From Stenotrophomonas sp. BIGb0135 (lineage in GTDB: Bacteria > Pseudomonadota > Gammaproteobacteria > Xanthomonadales > Xanthomonadaceae): a stretch of 64,000 nucleotides of DNA. Below, piece by piece: positions 27,542 through 37,267 of the stretch. The notes beneath the pieces were generated by a model that ran no database searches, was not told where the DNA came from, and was given only the letters and a program-made list of their open reading frames with translations. The position numbers and the translations under genes were made by a program. The stretch is taken from assembly GCF_024810105.1 (NCBI RefSeq), contig NZ_JANUDX010000008.1, forward strand, positions 145,715 to 209,714, given 5' to 3'. Each line of letters begins with the position of its first letter. The stretch's first letter is position 1.

Positions 27542-28261
27542 ATGTCTGCCGCTGCCTTCAACCTGCGTCGTTACGACCGCTCATCGAGCGTGGACCGGCA
27601 TGCGTTCGCGCAGTGGGTGGTGCCGGTGCGGGGCGAGCTGGCGTTCGAACTGGAGGGGAGGGGCGCGCGCCTGGATCTGTGGCAGGGCGCATTCGTGGCG
27701 CCGGCGGCCGGACATGCGCAGGCTGCGCTCGATGACGACCGTTTCCTGATCGTCGACTGCCCGGCGGCCCTGTTCGACGATGACACGCTGCAGCGGCTGC
27801 ACCGCCACCCGGTGCTGGCGTTGCCGGTGCAGGTGCGCGCGATGGCGCAGCGGGTCTGCGCGCATCCGGAGCGGCTCGATGCCGACGTGGTGGCACGCGA
27901 GCTGCCGCTCCTGCTGCAGGCGTTTTCCCTGGCGGGCAGCGGCACGCGGCTGCAGGCGGTATGCGCGCAGATCGAGCGCCACCCCGGCCAGGCGTGGCCG
28001 GTGGAGCGGATCGCTGCGGAAGTGGGGGTCAGTGGCAGCCGGCTGCATGCGTTGTTCCGCCAGGCCTTCGGCATGAGCCCGCTGGCATGGCTCAGTGCCT
28101 GCCGGCTGCGCTGGGCACGTGGCCGCCTGGCCGAGGGCGACATGCCGATCGCCAGCATCGCCCAGCATGCCGGCTACTCCGAGCAGAGCGCGCTGACCCG
28201 GGCGTTGCGCCGCGAGTGGGGCATGACCCCGGCCGACTATCGCCGTCGTCACCGGCAGTAG
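27542..28261 (+). CDS. AraC-family transcriptional regulator
   Basis: A 239-aa regulator with an N-terminal cupin-like sensing domain (VVPVRGELAFELEGRGARLDLWQGAFVAPA) and a C-terminal double helix-turn-helix (RIAAEVGVSGSRLHALFRQAFGMSPLAWLSACRL, then MPIASIAQHAGYSEQSALTRALRREWGMTPADYR), the classical AraC signature. The EamA transporter follows 72 bp downstream on the same strand; this pairing is common and suggests that the regulator activates export of its own effector. Confidence 0.9.
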   Translation: MSAAAFNLRRYDRSSSVDRHAFAQWVVPVRGELAFELEGRGARLDLWQGAFVAPAAGHAQAALDDDRFLIVDCPAALFDDDTLQRLHRHPVLALPVQVRAMAQRVCAHPERLDADVVARELPLLLQAFSLAGSGTRLQAVCAQIERHPGQAWPVERIAAEVGVSGSRLHALFRQAFGMSPLAWLSACRLRWARGRLAEGDMPIASIAQHAGYSEQSALTRALRREWGMTPADYRRRHRQ

Positions 28262-28333
28262 CCTCGGTCAAGATTGGCCGCGCGCGCCTGCCTACACTGG
28301 CAGGCCTTTCCAGACCGCAGCCCGCGCACGCAG

Positions 28334-29281
28334 ATGAATCGATCGATGGGAGTTGGCGTCACCAACGGCATTGCCGCCGGCGCGCTGTGGGGCGTGGTGT
28401 TCCTGGCGCCGGCGATGCTGAGCCAGTTCAATGCGGTGCAGCTGTCGGCCGGGCGTTACCTGGTGTACGGGCTGATCGCAGTGGCATTGCTGGCCCCGCG
28501 GTGGCGCGAGCTGCGCACGCGGATCGGCATGGCCGAATGGCGTGGGCTGCTGTGGCTCAGCCTGGCCGGCAACCTGGTCTATTTCGTGCTGCTGGCCAAC
28601 GCGGTGCAGTGGGCCGGTGGTGCGGCGGCCTCGCTCATCGTCGGCGTGATCCCGGTGGTGGTCACGCTGGCCGGTGTGCGCGAGGCAGGCGCGGTGCCGC
28701 TGCGGCGATTGGCACCGGCGCTGCTGCTGTGCCTGCTCGGGGTGGGGCTGGTGGGCTACGAAGCGCTCCTGGCCGAGCACGCCGCCGGTTCCACCGGGCG
28801 CCGCCTGCTTGGGCTGCTGTGCGCGGTCGGTGCGCTGCTGTCCTGGGCGGTGTACTCCATCGGCAACAGCCGCTGGCTGGCGCGCCGGCCGGACCTGTCC
28901 GGGCACGACTGGTCGTTGCTGACCGGCGTGGCCACCGGCGGCCTGGCGCTGCTGCTGGTGCCCAGTGCATTCCTGGTGTCCGGCCCATCGCATCCCGCCA
29001 CGGACTGGGGCGGGTTCTGGCTGATCAGCGCCGGCGTGGCGGTGGTTGCCTCGGTACTCGGCAACGCGTGCTGGAACCGCGCCAGCCGCAACCTGCCGTT
29101 GACCCTGACGGGCCAGATGATCGTGTTCGAGACCCTGTTCGCGCTGCTGTACGGGTTTGCCTGGCAGCGGCGCTGGCCGAGCACGATCGAGGTCGTGGCG
29201 ATCGTCTGCCTGGTCTCCGGCGTGCTGATGTGCGCGCACGCGCACCGGCCGCCCCGTGCGGTGGCCGAGCACGTCGGCTGA
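28334..29281 (+). CDS. EamA-family (DMT) exporter
   Basis: A 315-aa protein with ten hydrophobic helices in two EamA repeats (GVTNGIAAGALWGVVFLAPAML at the start; LLCAVGALLSWAVYSIGNSRWLA opening the second half). The substrate is unknown; amino acids or small toxic metabolites are typical. ATG at 28334 is used; 28346 is a minor alternative. It is the probable target of the upstream AraC regulator. No clear terminator separates it from the threonine operon promoter. Confidence 0.88.
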   Translation: MNRSMGVGVTNGIAAGALWGVVFLAPAMLSQFNAVQLSAGRYLVYGLIAVALLAPRWRELRTRIGMAEWRGLLWLSLAGNLVYFVLLANAVQWAGGAAASLIVGVIPVVVTLAGVREAGAVPLRRLAPALLLCLLGVGLVGYEALLAEHAAGSTGRRLLGLLCAVGALLSWAVYSIGNSRWLARRPDLSGHDWSLLTGVATGGLALLLVPSAFLVSGPSHPATDWGGFWLISAGVAVVASVLGNACWNRASRNLPLTLTGQMIVFETLFALLYGFAWQRRWPSTIEVVAIVCLVSGVLMCAHAHRPPRAVAEHVG

Positions 29282-29385
29282 GCAAACGACGGCGAGAGCC
29301 CCGCGATGTCTGGATGGTGTCATTCGCAACTTTTTTGCCGACGTTGCAGGCCGATCGCGGCGCGGAATCTTTTGCGCTGCAACAC

Positions 29386-29412
29386 TTGACAAGCCCCCCG
29401 GCGCCGTAGTTT
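29386..29412 (+). promoter_or_regulatory. Putative thr operon promoter
   Basis: A consensus TTGACA at 29386-29391 is followed 15 bp later by TAGTTT (29407-29412), or by less consensus-like hexamers at 16-17 bp. It lies 31 bp before the leader peptide, which is the right place for the attenuated transcript. Confidence 0.5.
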
Positions 29413-29421
29413 TCTTGGTCC

Positions 29422-29559
29422 ATGGTCTCCATCGCCGCCACCGCCCCGCTGTCCAACGCCGCCCTTGCGGGCGGTCGGGCCGTGCCGCGCCAGACCACCG
29501 GTACCACCACCATTACCACCGTCACCACTCGCCCGGTGCGGCCCGTCGTCTTCGCGTAA
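29422..29559 (+). CDS. thrL: thr operon leader peptide
   Basis: A 45-codon open frame (start ATG, stop TAA) whose middle reads TTGTTTITTVTT: eight Thr and one Ile in twelve codons, mostly ACC. This is the hallmark of threonine/isoleucine attenuation: scarce charged tRNA stalls the ribosome here and favours read-through into thrABC. The peptide then ends RPVRPVVFA. A GC-rich hairpin at 29576-29602 follows the stop, and thrA begins at 29649. Its position between a TTGACA promoter and thrA makes the assignment firm. Confidence 0.9.
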   Translation: MVSIAATAPLSNAALAGGRAVPRQTTGTTTITTVTTRPVRPVVFA

Positions 29560-29575
29560 TTTCCGAACACAACGG

Positions 29576-29602
29576 CCCCGCACCCGGAACAGGTTGCGGG
29601 GG
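29576..29602 (+). terminator. thr attenuator hairpin (putative)
   Basis: CCCCGCACC pairs with GGTTGCGGGG (one bulged T) around a 7-base loop, 17 bp past the leader stop. A T-run is absent, so termination may need a factor or an alternative fold. Confidence 0.45.
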
Positions 29603-29648
29603 AGCACCTTCAGCCTGAGCCGACGCGGGGCCTCGAATCGAGGTCCAC

Positions 29649-32156
29649 ATGTCATCCGTCGCCGTCCCCGTTGCTGGTTCCCCCGCCCCCGTCCTGCGGG
29701 CCGCCTCCACCGTCGTGCACAAGTTCGGTGGCACCTCGGTGGCCGATGCCGAGCGTTACCGCCACGTGGCCCAGTTGCTGCTGGCGCGCGACGACGCCGT
29801 GCAGGTCACCGTGGTCTCGGCGATGAAGGGCGTGACCGACGCGCTGATCGGCCTGGCCGGGTTGGCCGCGGACGACGCGCCGCAATGGCGCGATGACTGG
29901 CACGCGCTGCGCGCTCGCCATCGCGGCGCGGCAGTGGCGCTGCTCGGCGAGCATGCCGGGCCCACCGTGGAATGGCTGGACGCGCGCTTTGCGCAGCTGG
30001 CCGACGTGCTGGGCGCGCTGGCGGTGATCGGCGAGCTGCCGGCCGAGGTGCTGGACCGCGTGCAGGGGCTGGGCGAGGTGTACTCGGCGCATCTGCTCGG
30101 GCACTACCTGCAGGGCCTGGGTGAAGACTGCGCGGTGCTGGATGCGCGTGACGTGCTGGTGGTGGACCGCGGCGAACTGGGCGTGGACGTGGACTGGGTG
30201 CAGAGTGCGCAACGCCTGGCCACCTGGCGGCAGGCGCATCCGCAGCGGCGGGTGGTGGCCACCGGCTTCGTCGCGCGGGACCGCCGTGACCGGATCACCA
30301 CGCTGGGGCGCAACGGCAGCGACTACTCCGGCGCGATCTTCGCGGCGCTGTTCAATGCCGGCGAACTGCATATCTGGACCGACGTGGACGGGGTGCTCTC
30401 GGCCGATCCGCGGGTGGTGCCCGAAGCGGTGCAGCTGGAGGCGCTCAGCTACGACGAGGCCTGCGAGCTGGCCTATTTCGGAGCCAAGGTGGTGCACCCG
30501 CAGACGATGTCGCCGGCCATCGAGCGCGGCCTGCCGATCATCATCCGCAACACCTTCAACCCGGATCACCCGGGCACCCGGATCACCGCCGACCGCACGG
30601 TGGCCGGCCCGATCAAGGGCCTGACGCTGAGCCCGGACCTGGCCGTGCTGAACCTGGAAGGCACCGGGCTGATCGGCGTGCCCGGCACCGCCGAGCGCGT
30701 GTTCGCCGCGCTGCGCAACGCGCACGTATCGGTGGTGATGATCTCGCAGGGCTCCTCGGAGCATTCGATCTGCTGCGTGGTGCGGCAGGCCGAGGCCCTG
30801 CGCGCACGCGATGCACTGCTGCAGGCCTTCGCCCACGAGCTGGGCCTGGGCCAGGTGCAGCGCGTGCAGCTCACCGACAACGTCAGCGTGCTGGCGGCGG
30901 TCGGCGATGGCATGGCCGGGCAGCCCGGCGTGGCCGCGCGCCTGTTCGAATCGCTGGGCCGCGCCCAGGTCAATATCCTGGCCATTGCGCAGGGCTCGTC
31001 CGAGCGCAACATCTCGGTGGCGGTGGACAGCCGCCACGCGACCAAGGCCCTGCGCGCGGCGCATGCCGGGTTCTGGCTGTCGCCGCAGACGTTCTCGGTG
31101 GGCGTGATCGGGCCGGGCAACGTGGGCGCGGCGCTGCTGGACCAGTTGCAGGCCGCGCAGGCGCACCTGCTTGGGCGTGCCAAGGTGGACCTGCGGCTGC
31201 GCGCGGTGGCCTCGCGCAGCCGCATGCTGCTCGACCAGCGCGGCGTGCACGGCGACTGGCGTGCCGCACTGGCCGGGCCGTCGCAGCCGACCGACCTGGA
31301 GGCCTTCACCGCGCACCTGCTGTCCGCGCACCTGCCGCACGCGCTGATCATCGACTGCAGCGGCAGCGCCGATGTGGCCGATCGCTATGCCGGCTGGCTG
31401 GCCGCTGGCATCCACGTGGTGACCCCGAACAAGCAGGCCGGTGCCGGGCCGCTGCCGCGCTACACCGCGATCCGCGAGGCGGCCGCCGCCAGCGGTGCGC
31501 GCTTCCGCTACGAGGCCACGGTGGGCGCCGGGTTGCCGGTGATCACCACGCTGCGCGACCTGGTCGACACCGGTGACGAAGTGCTGGCCATCGATGGCAT
31601 CTTCTCCGGCACGCTGGCCTGGCTGTTCAACATGTACGACGGCCAGGTGCCGTTCTCGCAGCTGGTGGCGCAGGCACGTGGCATGGGCTACACCGAGCCG
31701 GACCCGCGCGACGACCTGTCCGGAGTGGACGTGGCGCGCAAGCTCGTGATCCTGGCGCGCGAAGCCGGACGCGAGCTGAGCCTGGAGCACGTGCAGGTGG
31801 AAAGCCTGGTGCCCGAGGTGCTGCGCCAGGCCAGCGTCGAGGATTTCATGGGCGGGCTGGATGCCGTCGACGCGGTGTTCGCCGAGCGCCTGGCCCAGGC
31901 CCGCGCGCGTGGCGCGGTGCTGCGCTACGTGGCGCGGTTGTCGGATGCGGGCGCGCAGGTGGGGCTGGTCGAGCTGCCGGCCACGCATGCCTTCGCCAAC
32001 CTGCGCCTGACCGATAACGTGGTGCAGTTCACCACGCGTCGTTACTGCGAGAACCCGCTGGTGGTGCAGGGCCCGGGCGCCGGCCCGGAGGTCACCGCCG
32101 CCGGCGTGTTCGCCGATGTGCTGCGGGTGGCGGTGGGCGAGGGGGCGCGCCTGTGA
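29649..32156 (+). CDS. thrA: Bifunctional aspartokinase / homoserine dehydrogenase I
   Basis: An 835-aa cytosolic enzyme catalysing the first and third steps from aspartate to threonine. Residues 1-300 are the aspartokinase ([16 protein letters not shown] at the start, [18 protein letters not shown] near 220). Two ACT regulatory domains follow ([18 protein letters not shown] and [20 protein letters not shown]). The homoserine dehydrogenase begins near residue 480 with the NAD(P) loop [17 protein letters not shown] and contains [10 protein letters not shown] and the [10 protein letters not shown] active-site strand. It is the first structural gene behind the thr leader, overlapping thrB. Threonine feedback inhibition is expected from the ACT domains. 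Confidence 0.98.
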   Translation: MSSVAVPVAGSPAPVLRAASTVVHKFGGTSVADAERYRHVAQLLLARDDAVQVTVVSAMKGVTDALIGLAGLAADDAPQWRDDWHALRARHRGAAVALLGEHAGPTVEWLDARFAQLADVLGALAVIGELPAEVLDRVQGLGEVYSAHLLGHYLQGLGEDCAVLDARDVLVVDRGELGVDVDWVQSAQRLATWRQAHPQRRVVATGFVARDRRDRITTLGRNGSDYSGAIFAALFNAGELHIWTDVDGVLSADPRVVPEAVQLEALSYDEACELAYFGAKVVHPQTMSPAIERGLPIIIRNTFNPDHPGTRITADRTVAGPIKGLTLSPDLAVLNLEGTGLIGVPGTAERVFAALRNAHVSVVMISQGSSEHSICCVVRQAEALRARDALLQAFAHELGLGQVQRVQLTDNVSVLAAVGDGMAGQPGVAARLFESLGRAQVNILAIAQGSSERNISVAVDSRHATKALRAAHAGFWLSPQTFSVGVIGPGNVGAALLDQLQAAQAHLLGRAKVDLRLRAVASRSRMLLDQRGVHGDWRAALAGPSQPTDLEAFTAHLLSAHLPHALIIDCSGSADVADRYAGWLAAGIHVVTPNKQAGAGPLPRYTAIREAAAASGARFRYEATVGAGLPVITTLRDLVDTGDEVLAIDGIFSGTLAWLFNMYDGQVPFSQLVAQARGMGYTEPDPRDDLSGVDVARKLVILAREAGRELSLEHVQVESLVPEVLRQASVEDFMGGLDAVDAVFAERLAQARARGAVLRYVARLSDAGAQVGLVELPATHAFANLRLTDNVVQFTTRRYCENPLVVQGPGAGPEVTAAGVFADVLRVAVGEGARL

Positions 32157-33085
32157 TGGCCGTGGCATCGGCGGTGGCGCGCGCGTTCTCGCCTGCATCG
32201 GTAGGCAATGCGGCGGTGGGCTTCGACATCCTCGGGCATGCGATCGCCGGCGTCGGCGACACCGTCAGCGTGCGTCGCATCGACGCGCCTGAGGTGCGCA
32301 TCGCCGCGATCCGTGGCACGCCGTTCGCGCTGCCGCTGCAGGCCCCGGACAACACCGCCGGGGCGGCACTGATCGCGCTGCGGGACGCACTGGCGCTGCC
32401 GTTCGGCTTCGAGATCGAGATCGACAAGGGCATCGCGCTGGGCTCGGGGATGGGCGGCTCGGCCGCTTCCTGCGTGGCCGCGCTGGTGGCCGCCAATGCA
32501 CTGCTGGACACGCCGTTGCCGCGCGCGGGGCTGTACCCGTTCGCGCTGGCCGGCGAGGCCGTGGCCAGCGGCGGCCGGCATGGCGACAACCTGGGGCCGA
32601 TGCTGCTGGGCGGGTTGGTGCTGAGCACCGCCGAGCGACTGGTGCCGGTGCCGGTGCCCGACGCCTGGCACAGCCTGCTGGTGCATCCGGAGGCGGTGCT
32701 GGAAACGCGCCGGGCACGCGCCGCGTTGCAGGGCCACTACGCGCTGGGGGAGTTCGTGCAGCAGAGCGCCAACCTGGCGCTGGTGTTGTGTGGCTGCTTC
32801 AACGCCGACGCATCGCTGGTCCGTGCCGGCCTGCGTGACGTGCTGGTGGAGCCGCGCCGGGCGGGCCTGATTGCCGGCTTTGCCGCCGCACGCGATGCCG
32901 CGCTGGCGGGCGGCGCGATGGGCGCCAGCATCTCCGGTGCCGGCCCCAGTGTGTTCGCCTGGTTCGAACAGCGCGCGCAGGCCGAGGCTGCGCAGGCGGC
33001 GGTGCAACGCGCGTTTGCCGAGGCCGGCTTCGACAGCCAGGGCTGGGTGTCGCCCTTGAACGCGCCCGGTGCGCAGTTGCTGTGA
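32156..33085 (+). CDS. thrB: Homoserine kinase (GHMP family)
   Basis: Phosphorylates homoserine to O-phosphohomoserine. The 309-aa chain has the GHMP phosphate loop [12 protein letters not shown] near residue 100, an N-terminal [18 protein letters not shown] motif and the C-terminal [14 protein letters not shown] loop. It overlaps the thrA stop; an extra GTG codon at 32153 is possible. In line with operon order it is followed by thrC after 32 bp. Confidence 0.96.
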   Translation: MAVASAVARAFSPASVGNAAVGFDILGHAIAGVGDTVSVRRIDAPEVRIAAIRGTPFALPLQAPDNTAGAALIALRDALALPFGFEIEIDKGIALGSGMGGSAASCVAALVAANALLDTPLPRAGLYPFALAGEAVASGGRHGDNLGPMLLGGLVLSTAERLVPVPVPDAWHSLLVHPEAVLETRRARAALQGHYALGEFVQQSANLALVLCGCFNADASLVRAGLRDVLVEPRRAGLIAGFAAARDAALAGGAMGASISGAGPSVFAWFEQRAQAEAAQAAVQRAFAEAGFDSQGWVSPLNAPGAQLL

Positions 33086-33117
33086 TTCCCGATGTCCCTC
33101 TTCCCGCAGGATCTCCG

Positions 33118-34413
33118 ATGAATTTTGTTTCCACCCGCCACGCCGCCCCGTCCGCAACGCTCAGCCAGGCCATCGCAGCGGGCCTGGCCCCCGATGGCGG
33201 GCTCTACGTACCCGCGCAACGCCCGCCGCCGCATGCCTGGCAGGCGCAGGGTTCGCTGGCCCAGGATGCCGCCGCGGTGCTGGCGCCGTTCTTCGACGGC
33301 GATGCGCTGGCACCGCAGCTGGCCGCGCTGTGCGAGCAGGCCTTCGACTTCCCTGCGCCACTGCATGCGTTGAGCACGCCCGGTGACCACGTACTGGAGC
33401 TGTTCCATGGCCCCACCGCGGCCTTCAAGGATTTCGGTGCACGCTTCCTGGCCGCCAGCCTTGCCCGGTTGCAGCAAGGCCAGGTGCGCGAGCTCACGAT
33501 CGTGGTCGCCACCTCCGGCGATACCGGTGCGGCGGTGGCCGCCGCCTTCCATCGCCAGCCCGGCATCCGGGTGGTGGTGCTGTACCCGGACGGGCGCGTG
33601 TCGCCGCGCCAGGCGCACCAGTTGGGGTGCTTCGGCGACAACATCCAGGCCCTGCGCGTGGCCGGCTCGTTCGACGATTGCCAGGCGATGGTCAAGCAGG
33701 CGCTGGGCGACCGCGAGCTGCAGGCACGGGTGCCGCTGAGTTCCGCCAACAGCATCAGCCTGGGGCGCTGGCTGCCGCAGATGAGCTATTACGCGCACGC
33801 TGCGCTCAGCCACCAGGCCGCCACGGGCAACGTGCTCAACCTGGTGGTGCCGACCGGCAACCTGGGCAACGCGATGGCCGCGGTGCTGGCGCGGGCGATG
33901 GGCCTGCCGCTGGGTCGCATCGCACTGGCCACCAACGCCAACGATGTCTTGCCGCGCTTCTTCCACGGCGGCGATTACCAACCGGTCGCCAGCGTGGCCA
34001 CCCTGGCCAACGCCATGGACGTGGGCGCACCGAGCAACTTCGAACGCCTGCGCTGGCTGTACGCCGCCGACGACGCGGCGCTGCGCGCGGCCTTCCGGGT
34101 GGAGGCGGTGGACGATGCGGCGATCCGCGAGGTGATCACCCGGCGGCATGCGCAGGCAGGCGAGGTGTTCTGCCCGCATACCGCGACCGCCGTTGCGCTG
34201 CTGGAGACGATGCGGGCCGAAGGCGTGCAGGGCGACTGGGCGGTGGCGGCCACCGCGCATCCGGCCAAGTTTGATTCGGTGGTGGAGCCGTTGATCGGGC
34301 GTTCGCTGGCGGTGCCGGCTGCGCTGGCCGAGTTGCTGCAGCGGCCGGCGCATGCCGAGCCGTGCGCGCCGGCGTATGCGGCGCTGCGCGCGGTGCTGCT
34401 GCAGGGGCGGTAG
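33118..34413 (+). CDS. thrC: Threonine synthase
   Basis: PLP enzyme that converts O-phosphohomoserine to threonine, 431 aa. The PLP lysine is in HGPTAAFKDFGARFL near residue 105, with VVATSGDTGAAVAAAF and the phosphate-binding VPTGNLGNAMAA loop further on. The N-terminal MNFVSTRHAAPSATLSQAIAAGLAPDGGLYVP is typical of the E. coli type. GCAGGA precedes the ATG at 33118; the open frame from 33082 overlaps thrB. The gene ends 58 bp before the converging fnr; an AGCCGCC/GGCGGCT stem at 34435-34472 lies between the two. Confidence 0.97.
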   Translation: MNFVSTRHAAPSATLSQAIAAGLAPDGGLYVPAQRPPPHAWQAQGSLAQDAAAVLAPFFDGDALAPQLAALCEQAFDFPAPLHALSTPGDHVLELFHGPTAAFKDFGARFLAASLARLQQGQVRELTIVVATSGDTGAAVAAAFHRQPGIRVVVLYPDGRVSPRQAHQLGCFGDNIQALRVAGSFDDCQAMVKQALGDRELQARVPLSSANSISLGRWLPQMSYYAHAALSHQAATGNVLNLVVPTGNLGNAMAAVLARAMGLPLGRIALATNANDVLPRFFHGGDYQPVASVATLANAMDVGAPSNFERLRWLYAADDAALRAAFRVEAVDDAAIREVITRRHAQAGEVFCPHTATAVALLETMRAEGVQGDWAVAATAHPAKFDSVVEPLIGRSLAVPAALAELLQRPAHAEPCAPAYAALRAVLLQGR

Positions 34414-34471
34414 GGCTGCGCGATGTGAGGGCGAGCCGCCGGCCAGCCCGGCGCACCCGATGCGCGGCGGC

Positions 34472-35227
34472 TTATTCGTCGCCGGAGAGCGTGTGCAGGC
34501 CGGCTTCGTCCAGGATCTCGACGGTGTTCAGGTGGGGCAGGGCGATCAGGCCCTGCTGGCGCAGCTTGGTGAAGGTGCGGCTCACCGTTTCCATGGTCAG
34601 GCCGAGGTGGTCGGCGATGTCGCCACGGCCCATCGGCAGGGTCACGCGCAGGCCGTCGGCACCGAGCCGGGCTTCGCGCGCGGCCAGCCGCAGCAGGAAA
34701 TCGGCCAGCTTTTCGGCCGGCTGCAGGCGCGCCAGTGACAAGGCCGCATCCTGCGCGTCATCCAGCGCCTGGCAGGCACGCTGCAGCAGCTTGCGCTCCA
34801 GGTGCGGGTAGCGTTGGCGCAGGTCTTTCATCTGCGGCAGGGTGACGCGGCAGACGCGGCTGTCGGCGATCGCTTCGATGTCGTAGCGGTGGTTGTCGCT
34901 GCCGGTCAGGCCAAGATAGTCGCCGGGCAGCACGAAGCCGCTGATCTGGCGGCGGCCATCGGCCAGGGTGCGGACCAGGCGCAGCGCGCCAGCCGTCAAG
35001 GTATAGACATGTTGGCGCGGCTCGCCGCTGCGGGCCAGGGTGGCGCCCAGTGGCAGGGCCTGCGATACGGTTACCCGTTCCAGTGCCTGCACCTCGTCCG
35101 GGGAGAGCGCCGAGCACACCGCGAGGTGGCGCACCGAGCAGTGCAGGCAGTCGCGCAGCGTCGAGCAGCCCGGGCTGGCAGGGTCTTCAACGGCGGAAAG
35201 GGCGGTACCGGAGTGGGGCCGGGTCAT
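34472..35227 (-). CDS. fnr: Fnr/Anr-type CRP-family regulator
   Basis: A 251-aa oxygen-responsive regulator. The N-terminus has Cys21, 27, 30 and 38 (C-x5-C-x2-C-x7-C) and there is a further Cys126 in ADSRVCRVTL, matching the 4Fe-4S ligands of Fnr/Anr. A cyclic-nucleotide-type barrel follows (LPGDYLGLTGSDNHRYDIEAIA), then the winged helix with the Fnr recognition sequence GDIADHLGLTMETVSRTFTKL. It should activate or repress genes under low oxygen. Divergent from hisS. The symbol is by family; which of several paralogues this is cannot be told. Confidence 0.88.
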   Translation of the reverse strand: MTRPHSGTALSAVEDPASPGCSTLRDCLHCSVRHLAVCSALSPDEVQALERVTVSQALPLGATLARSGEPRQHVYTLTAGALRLVRTLADGRRQISGFVLPGDYLGLTGSDNHRYDIEAIADSRVCRVTLPQMKDLRQRYPHLERKLLQRACQALDDAQDAALSLARLQPAEKLADFLLRLAAREARLGADGLRVTLPMGRGDIADHLGLTMETVSRTFTKLRQQGLIALPHLNTVEILDEAGLHTLSGDE

Positions 35228-35321
35228 GTCGAACCAGGGAGCGGGGCCTGCTCATGATACTTCATGCGGCCGTTCACCCGGGCCGTGGCGCCGGCCTGCG
35301 GTCGCGCCGCCCGGCTGCGGC

Positions 35322-35327
35322 TAGAAT
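35322..35327 (+). promoter_or_regulatory. hisS -10 element (TAGAAT)
   Basis: TAGAAT lies 41 bp upstream of the hisS start; the same hexamer precedes kdsA. AGGAG at 35356-35360 is the ribosome binding site for the GTG start. Confidence 0.45.
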
Positions 35328-35368
35328 ATGCCGCTAGCTCATCCCCCCGATTCGCAGGAGTCCCGCAA

Positions 35369-36766
35369 GTGATCAAGCCCCGTACGCCGCCCGGCATCAT
35401 GGAATTGCTGCCGCGCGAGCAGATCGCGTTCCAGCGCATGCTGGACGTCATCCGCCGCAATTACGAGCGGTTCGGGTTCCTGCCGGTGGAAACCCCGGTG
35501 TTCGAGCTGTCCGACGTGCTGCTGACCAAGTCCGGCGGCGAGACCGAGCGCCAGGTGTATTTCGTGCAGTCCACCGGCGCGCTGGCCAATGCCGCCGAAG
35601 CCGGCGACAAGACGCTGCCCGAGCTGGCCCTGCGCTTCGACCTGACCGTGCCGCTGGCCCGTTACGTGGCCGAACACGAACATGACCTGACGTTCCCGTT
35701 CCGCCGTTACCAGATGCAGCGCGTGTACCGCGGCGAGCGTGCCCAGCGCGGCCGCTTCCGCGAGTTCTACCAGTGCGACATCGACGTGATCGGCAAGGAC
35801 AGCCTGAGCACGCGGTACGACGCCGAGGTCCTGGCGGTCATCCACGCGGTGTTCGCCGAACTGCGCATCGGCGATTTTTCGGTGCAGTTGAACAACCGCA
35901 AGCTGCTGCGCGGCTTCTTCGAAAGCCTGGGCGTGGCCGACGGCGAGCGCCAGCTGGCGGTGCTGCGTGAAGTGGACAAGCTGGACAAGCGCGGCGCCGA
36001 TTACGTGCGCGAGACGCTGGTGGGCGAGGGCTTTGATATTCCGGCCGAGCAGGTCGAGCGCATCCTGGCCTTCGTCGCGGTGCGTTCCAGCAGCCACGCC
36101 GACGCGCTGGCGCAGCTGGACGCGCTGCTGGCCGACCCGGCCGCCAGCGACACGCTGAAGCTGGGCGTGGCCGAGTTGCGCGAAGTGCTGGAACTGGTCA
36201 AGGCGCTGGGCGTGCCGGAGACCGCGTACTGCCTGAACTTCTCCATTGCCCGCGGCCTGGATTACTACACCGGCACGGTCTACGAGACCACGTTGACCGA
36301 CCACCCGCAGATCGGCTCGATCTGCTCGGGCGGCCGTTACGAAGACCTGGCCAGCCATTACAGCAAGTCCAAGCTGCCGGGCGTGGGTATCTCCATCGGC
36401 CTGACCCGCCTGTTCTGGCAGCTGCGCGAGGCTGGCCTGATCGCCGGCATCGAAGACAGCAGCGTGCACGCGCTGGTCGCGCTGATGGACGACGCCAGCC
36501 TGCCGCAGTCGCTGGATATCGCCCGTCGCCTGCGCGTGGGTGGCATCAACGCCGAAGTGCAGATGGAGCCGAAGAAGATCGGCAAGCAGTTCCAGTACGC
36601 GGCGAAGGCGGGCATCCGCTTCGTGGTGTTGGCCGGTGAAGACGAGCTGGCGCGCGGCGTGGTGGCGGTGAAGGACCTGCTGCGCGAGCAGCAGTTCGAG
36701 GTCTCCCGCGAGGAGCTGGCCAGCACCCTGCAGGTGGAACTGGAGCAGGCCAAGGTCATGCCGTGA
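35369..36766 (+). CDS. hisS: Histidyl-tRNA synthetase
   Basis: A 465-aa class II aminoacyl-tRNA synthetase. Motif 1 lies around [22 protein letters not shown], motif 2 in [29 protein letters not shown] and the histidine-binding [15 protein letters not shown] and SGGRYEDL in the second half, with the anticodon-binding domain at the C-terminus. The GTG start at 35369 has AGGAG 8 bases upstream; an in-frame extension to 35264 lacks this. It is longer than E. coli HisRS (424 aa), as seen in several lineages. A small lipoprotein gene overlaps its stop (GTGA). Confidence 0.97.
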   Translation: MIKPRTPPGIMELLPREQIAFQRMLDVIRRNYERFGFLPVETPVFELSDVLLTKSGGETERQVYFVQSTGALANAAEAGDKTLPELALRFDLTVPLARYVAEHEHDLTFPFRRYQMQRVYRGERAQRGRFREFYQCDIDVIGKDSLSTRYDAEVLAVIHAVFAELRIGDFSVQLNNRKLLRGFFESLGVADGERQLAVLREVDKLDKRGADYVRETLVGEGFDIPAEQVERILAFVAVRSSSHADALAQLDALLADPAASDTLKLGVAELREVLELVKALGVPETAYCLNFSIARGLDYYTGTVYETTLTDHPQIGSICSGGRYEDLASHYSKSKLPGVGISIGLTRLFWQLREAGLIAGIEDSSVHALVALMDDASLPQSLDIARRLRVGGINAEVQMEPKKIGKQFQYAAKAGIRFVVLAGEDELARGVVAVKDLLREQQFEVSREELASTLQVELEQAKVMP

Positions 36767-37062
36767 AGCCGGTAGCGGCAGGGGCACTGTTGCTGCTCCT
36801 GCTCTGCGCCTGCCGGAGCGATCCGTCGCTGCACAGCGATCGGATCGGTCCGGGGCAGTACCGGTTGGTGGTCGATCGCTGTCACGTGATCGACCCGAAG
36901 CAGCTTGAGCAGGACCTGCGCACATTGGCCGGCACGCTGTGTCCAGACGGGGCAGGGGCGCTGGACGCCCTGCAGCCGATCCCGAGCCGCCAGGGCGGCC
37001 TGTTGGGCGAGTGCCTGCGCGGCGGGGCCATGCGCGCCGAGGTGCGTTGCACGGTGCGATAG
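36763..37062 (+). CDS. Small putative lipoprotein
   Basis: A 99-aa exported protein starting at a GTG that overlaps the hisS stop. The hydrophobic run [10 protein letters not shown] ends in a lipobox-like LCAC, giving a lipidated Cys at 17. The mature part is small and contains three further Cys residues (RCHVIDP, TLCPDG, GECLRGG), suggesting disulfides. I do not recognise a family. It shares a transcript with hisS and is followed by a strong terminator at 37145-37175. Confidence 0.7.
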   Translation: MKPVAAGALLLLLLCACRSDPSLHSDRIGPGQYRLVVDRCHVIDPKQLEQDLRTLAGTLCPDGAGALDALQPIPSRQGGLLGECLRGGAMRAEVRCTVR

Positions 37063-37144
37063 CGGCGTCTGTTGGTTGGCTGGCGCCCGTCCGTTGCCTT
37101 CCGTCTTCCGCTGTGCAGCCGACCATGGGTCGGCTCCAGCCCCG

Positions 37145-37175
37145 ACGCCCGCTACCGCGGGCGTTTTTCGTTTTC
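37145..37175 (+). terminator. Rho-independent terminator after hisS-lipoprotein
   Basis: ACGCCCGC and GCGGGCGT form an 8-bp stem with a TACC loop, followed directly by TTTT, CG and TTTT. This cleanly separates hisS from the his operon. Confidence 0.85.
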
Positions 37176-37212
37176 AGCGGCTGAACGGGTCCCTTGTGGA
37201 CCCTGGGGCGGT

Positions 37213-37242
37213 TTGACCCAAGACCGTCGTTTGCGCTAATGT
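37213..37242 (+). promoter_or_regulatory. his operon promoter (putative)
   Basis: TTGACC at 37213-37218 and TAATGT at 37237-37242 are 18 bp apart. The -10 element is overlapped by the palindromic operator at 37238-37261, as expected for repression. Confidence 0.55.
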
Positions 37243-37261
37243 AATAGCACGCTATTACATT
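37238..37261. promoter_or_regulatory. Palindromic operator of the TrpR-family his regulator
   Basis: AATGTAATAGC and GCTATTACATT are perfect 11-base inverted repeats around a 2-bp centre. The site ends 6 bp before the regulator's ATG and overlaps the -10 element. TrpR-family repressors bind AT-rich palindromes of this size, so this is the probable autoregulatory and his operator. Confidence 0.8.
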
Positions 37262-37267
37262 GATACG

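Noticed and set aside
28334..28347. TGAATCGATC at the EamA start, matching the LacI operator core
   Set aside because: It is part of the coding start (ATGAATCGATCGATG), lacks the CTAA half, and the gene is unrelated to mannosides.
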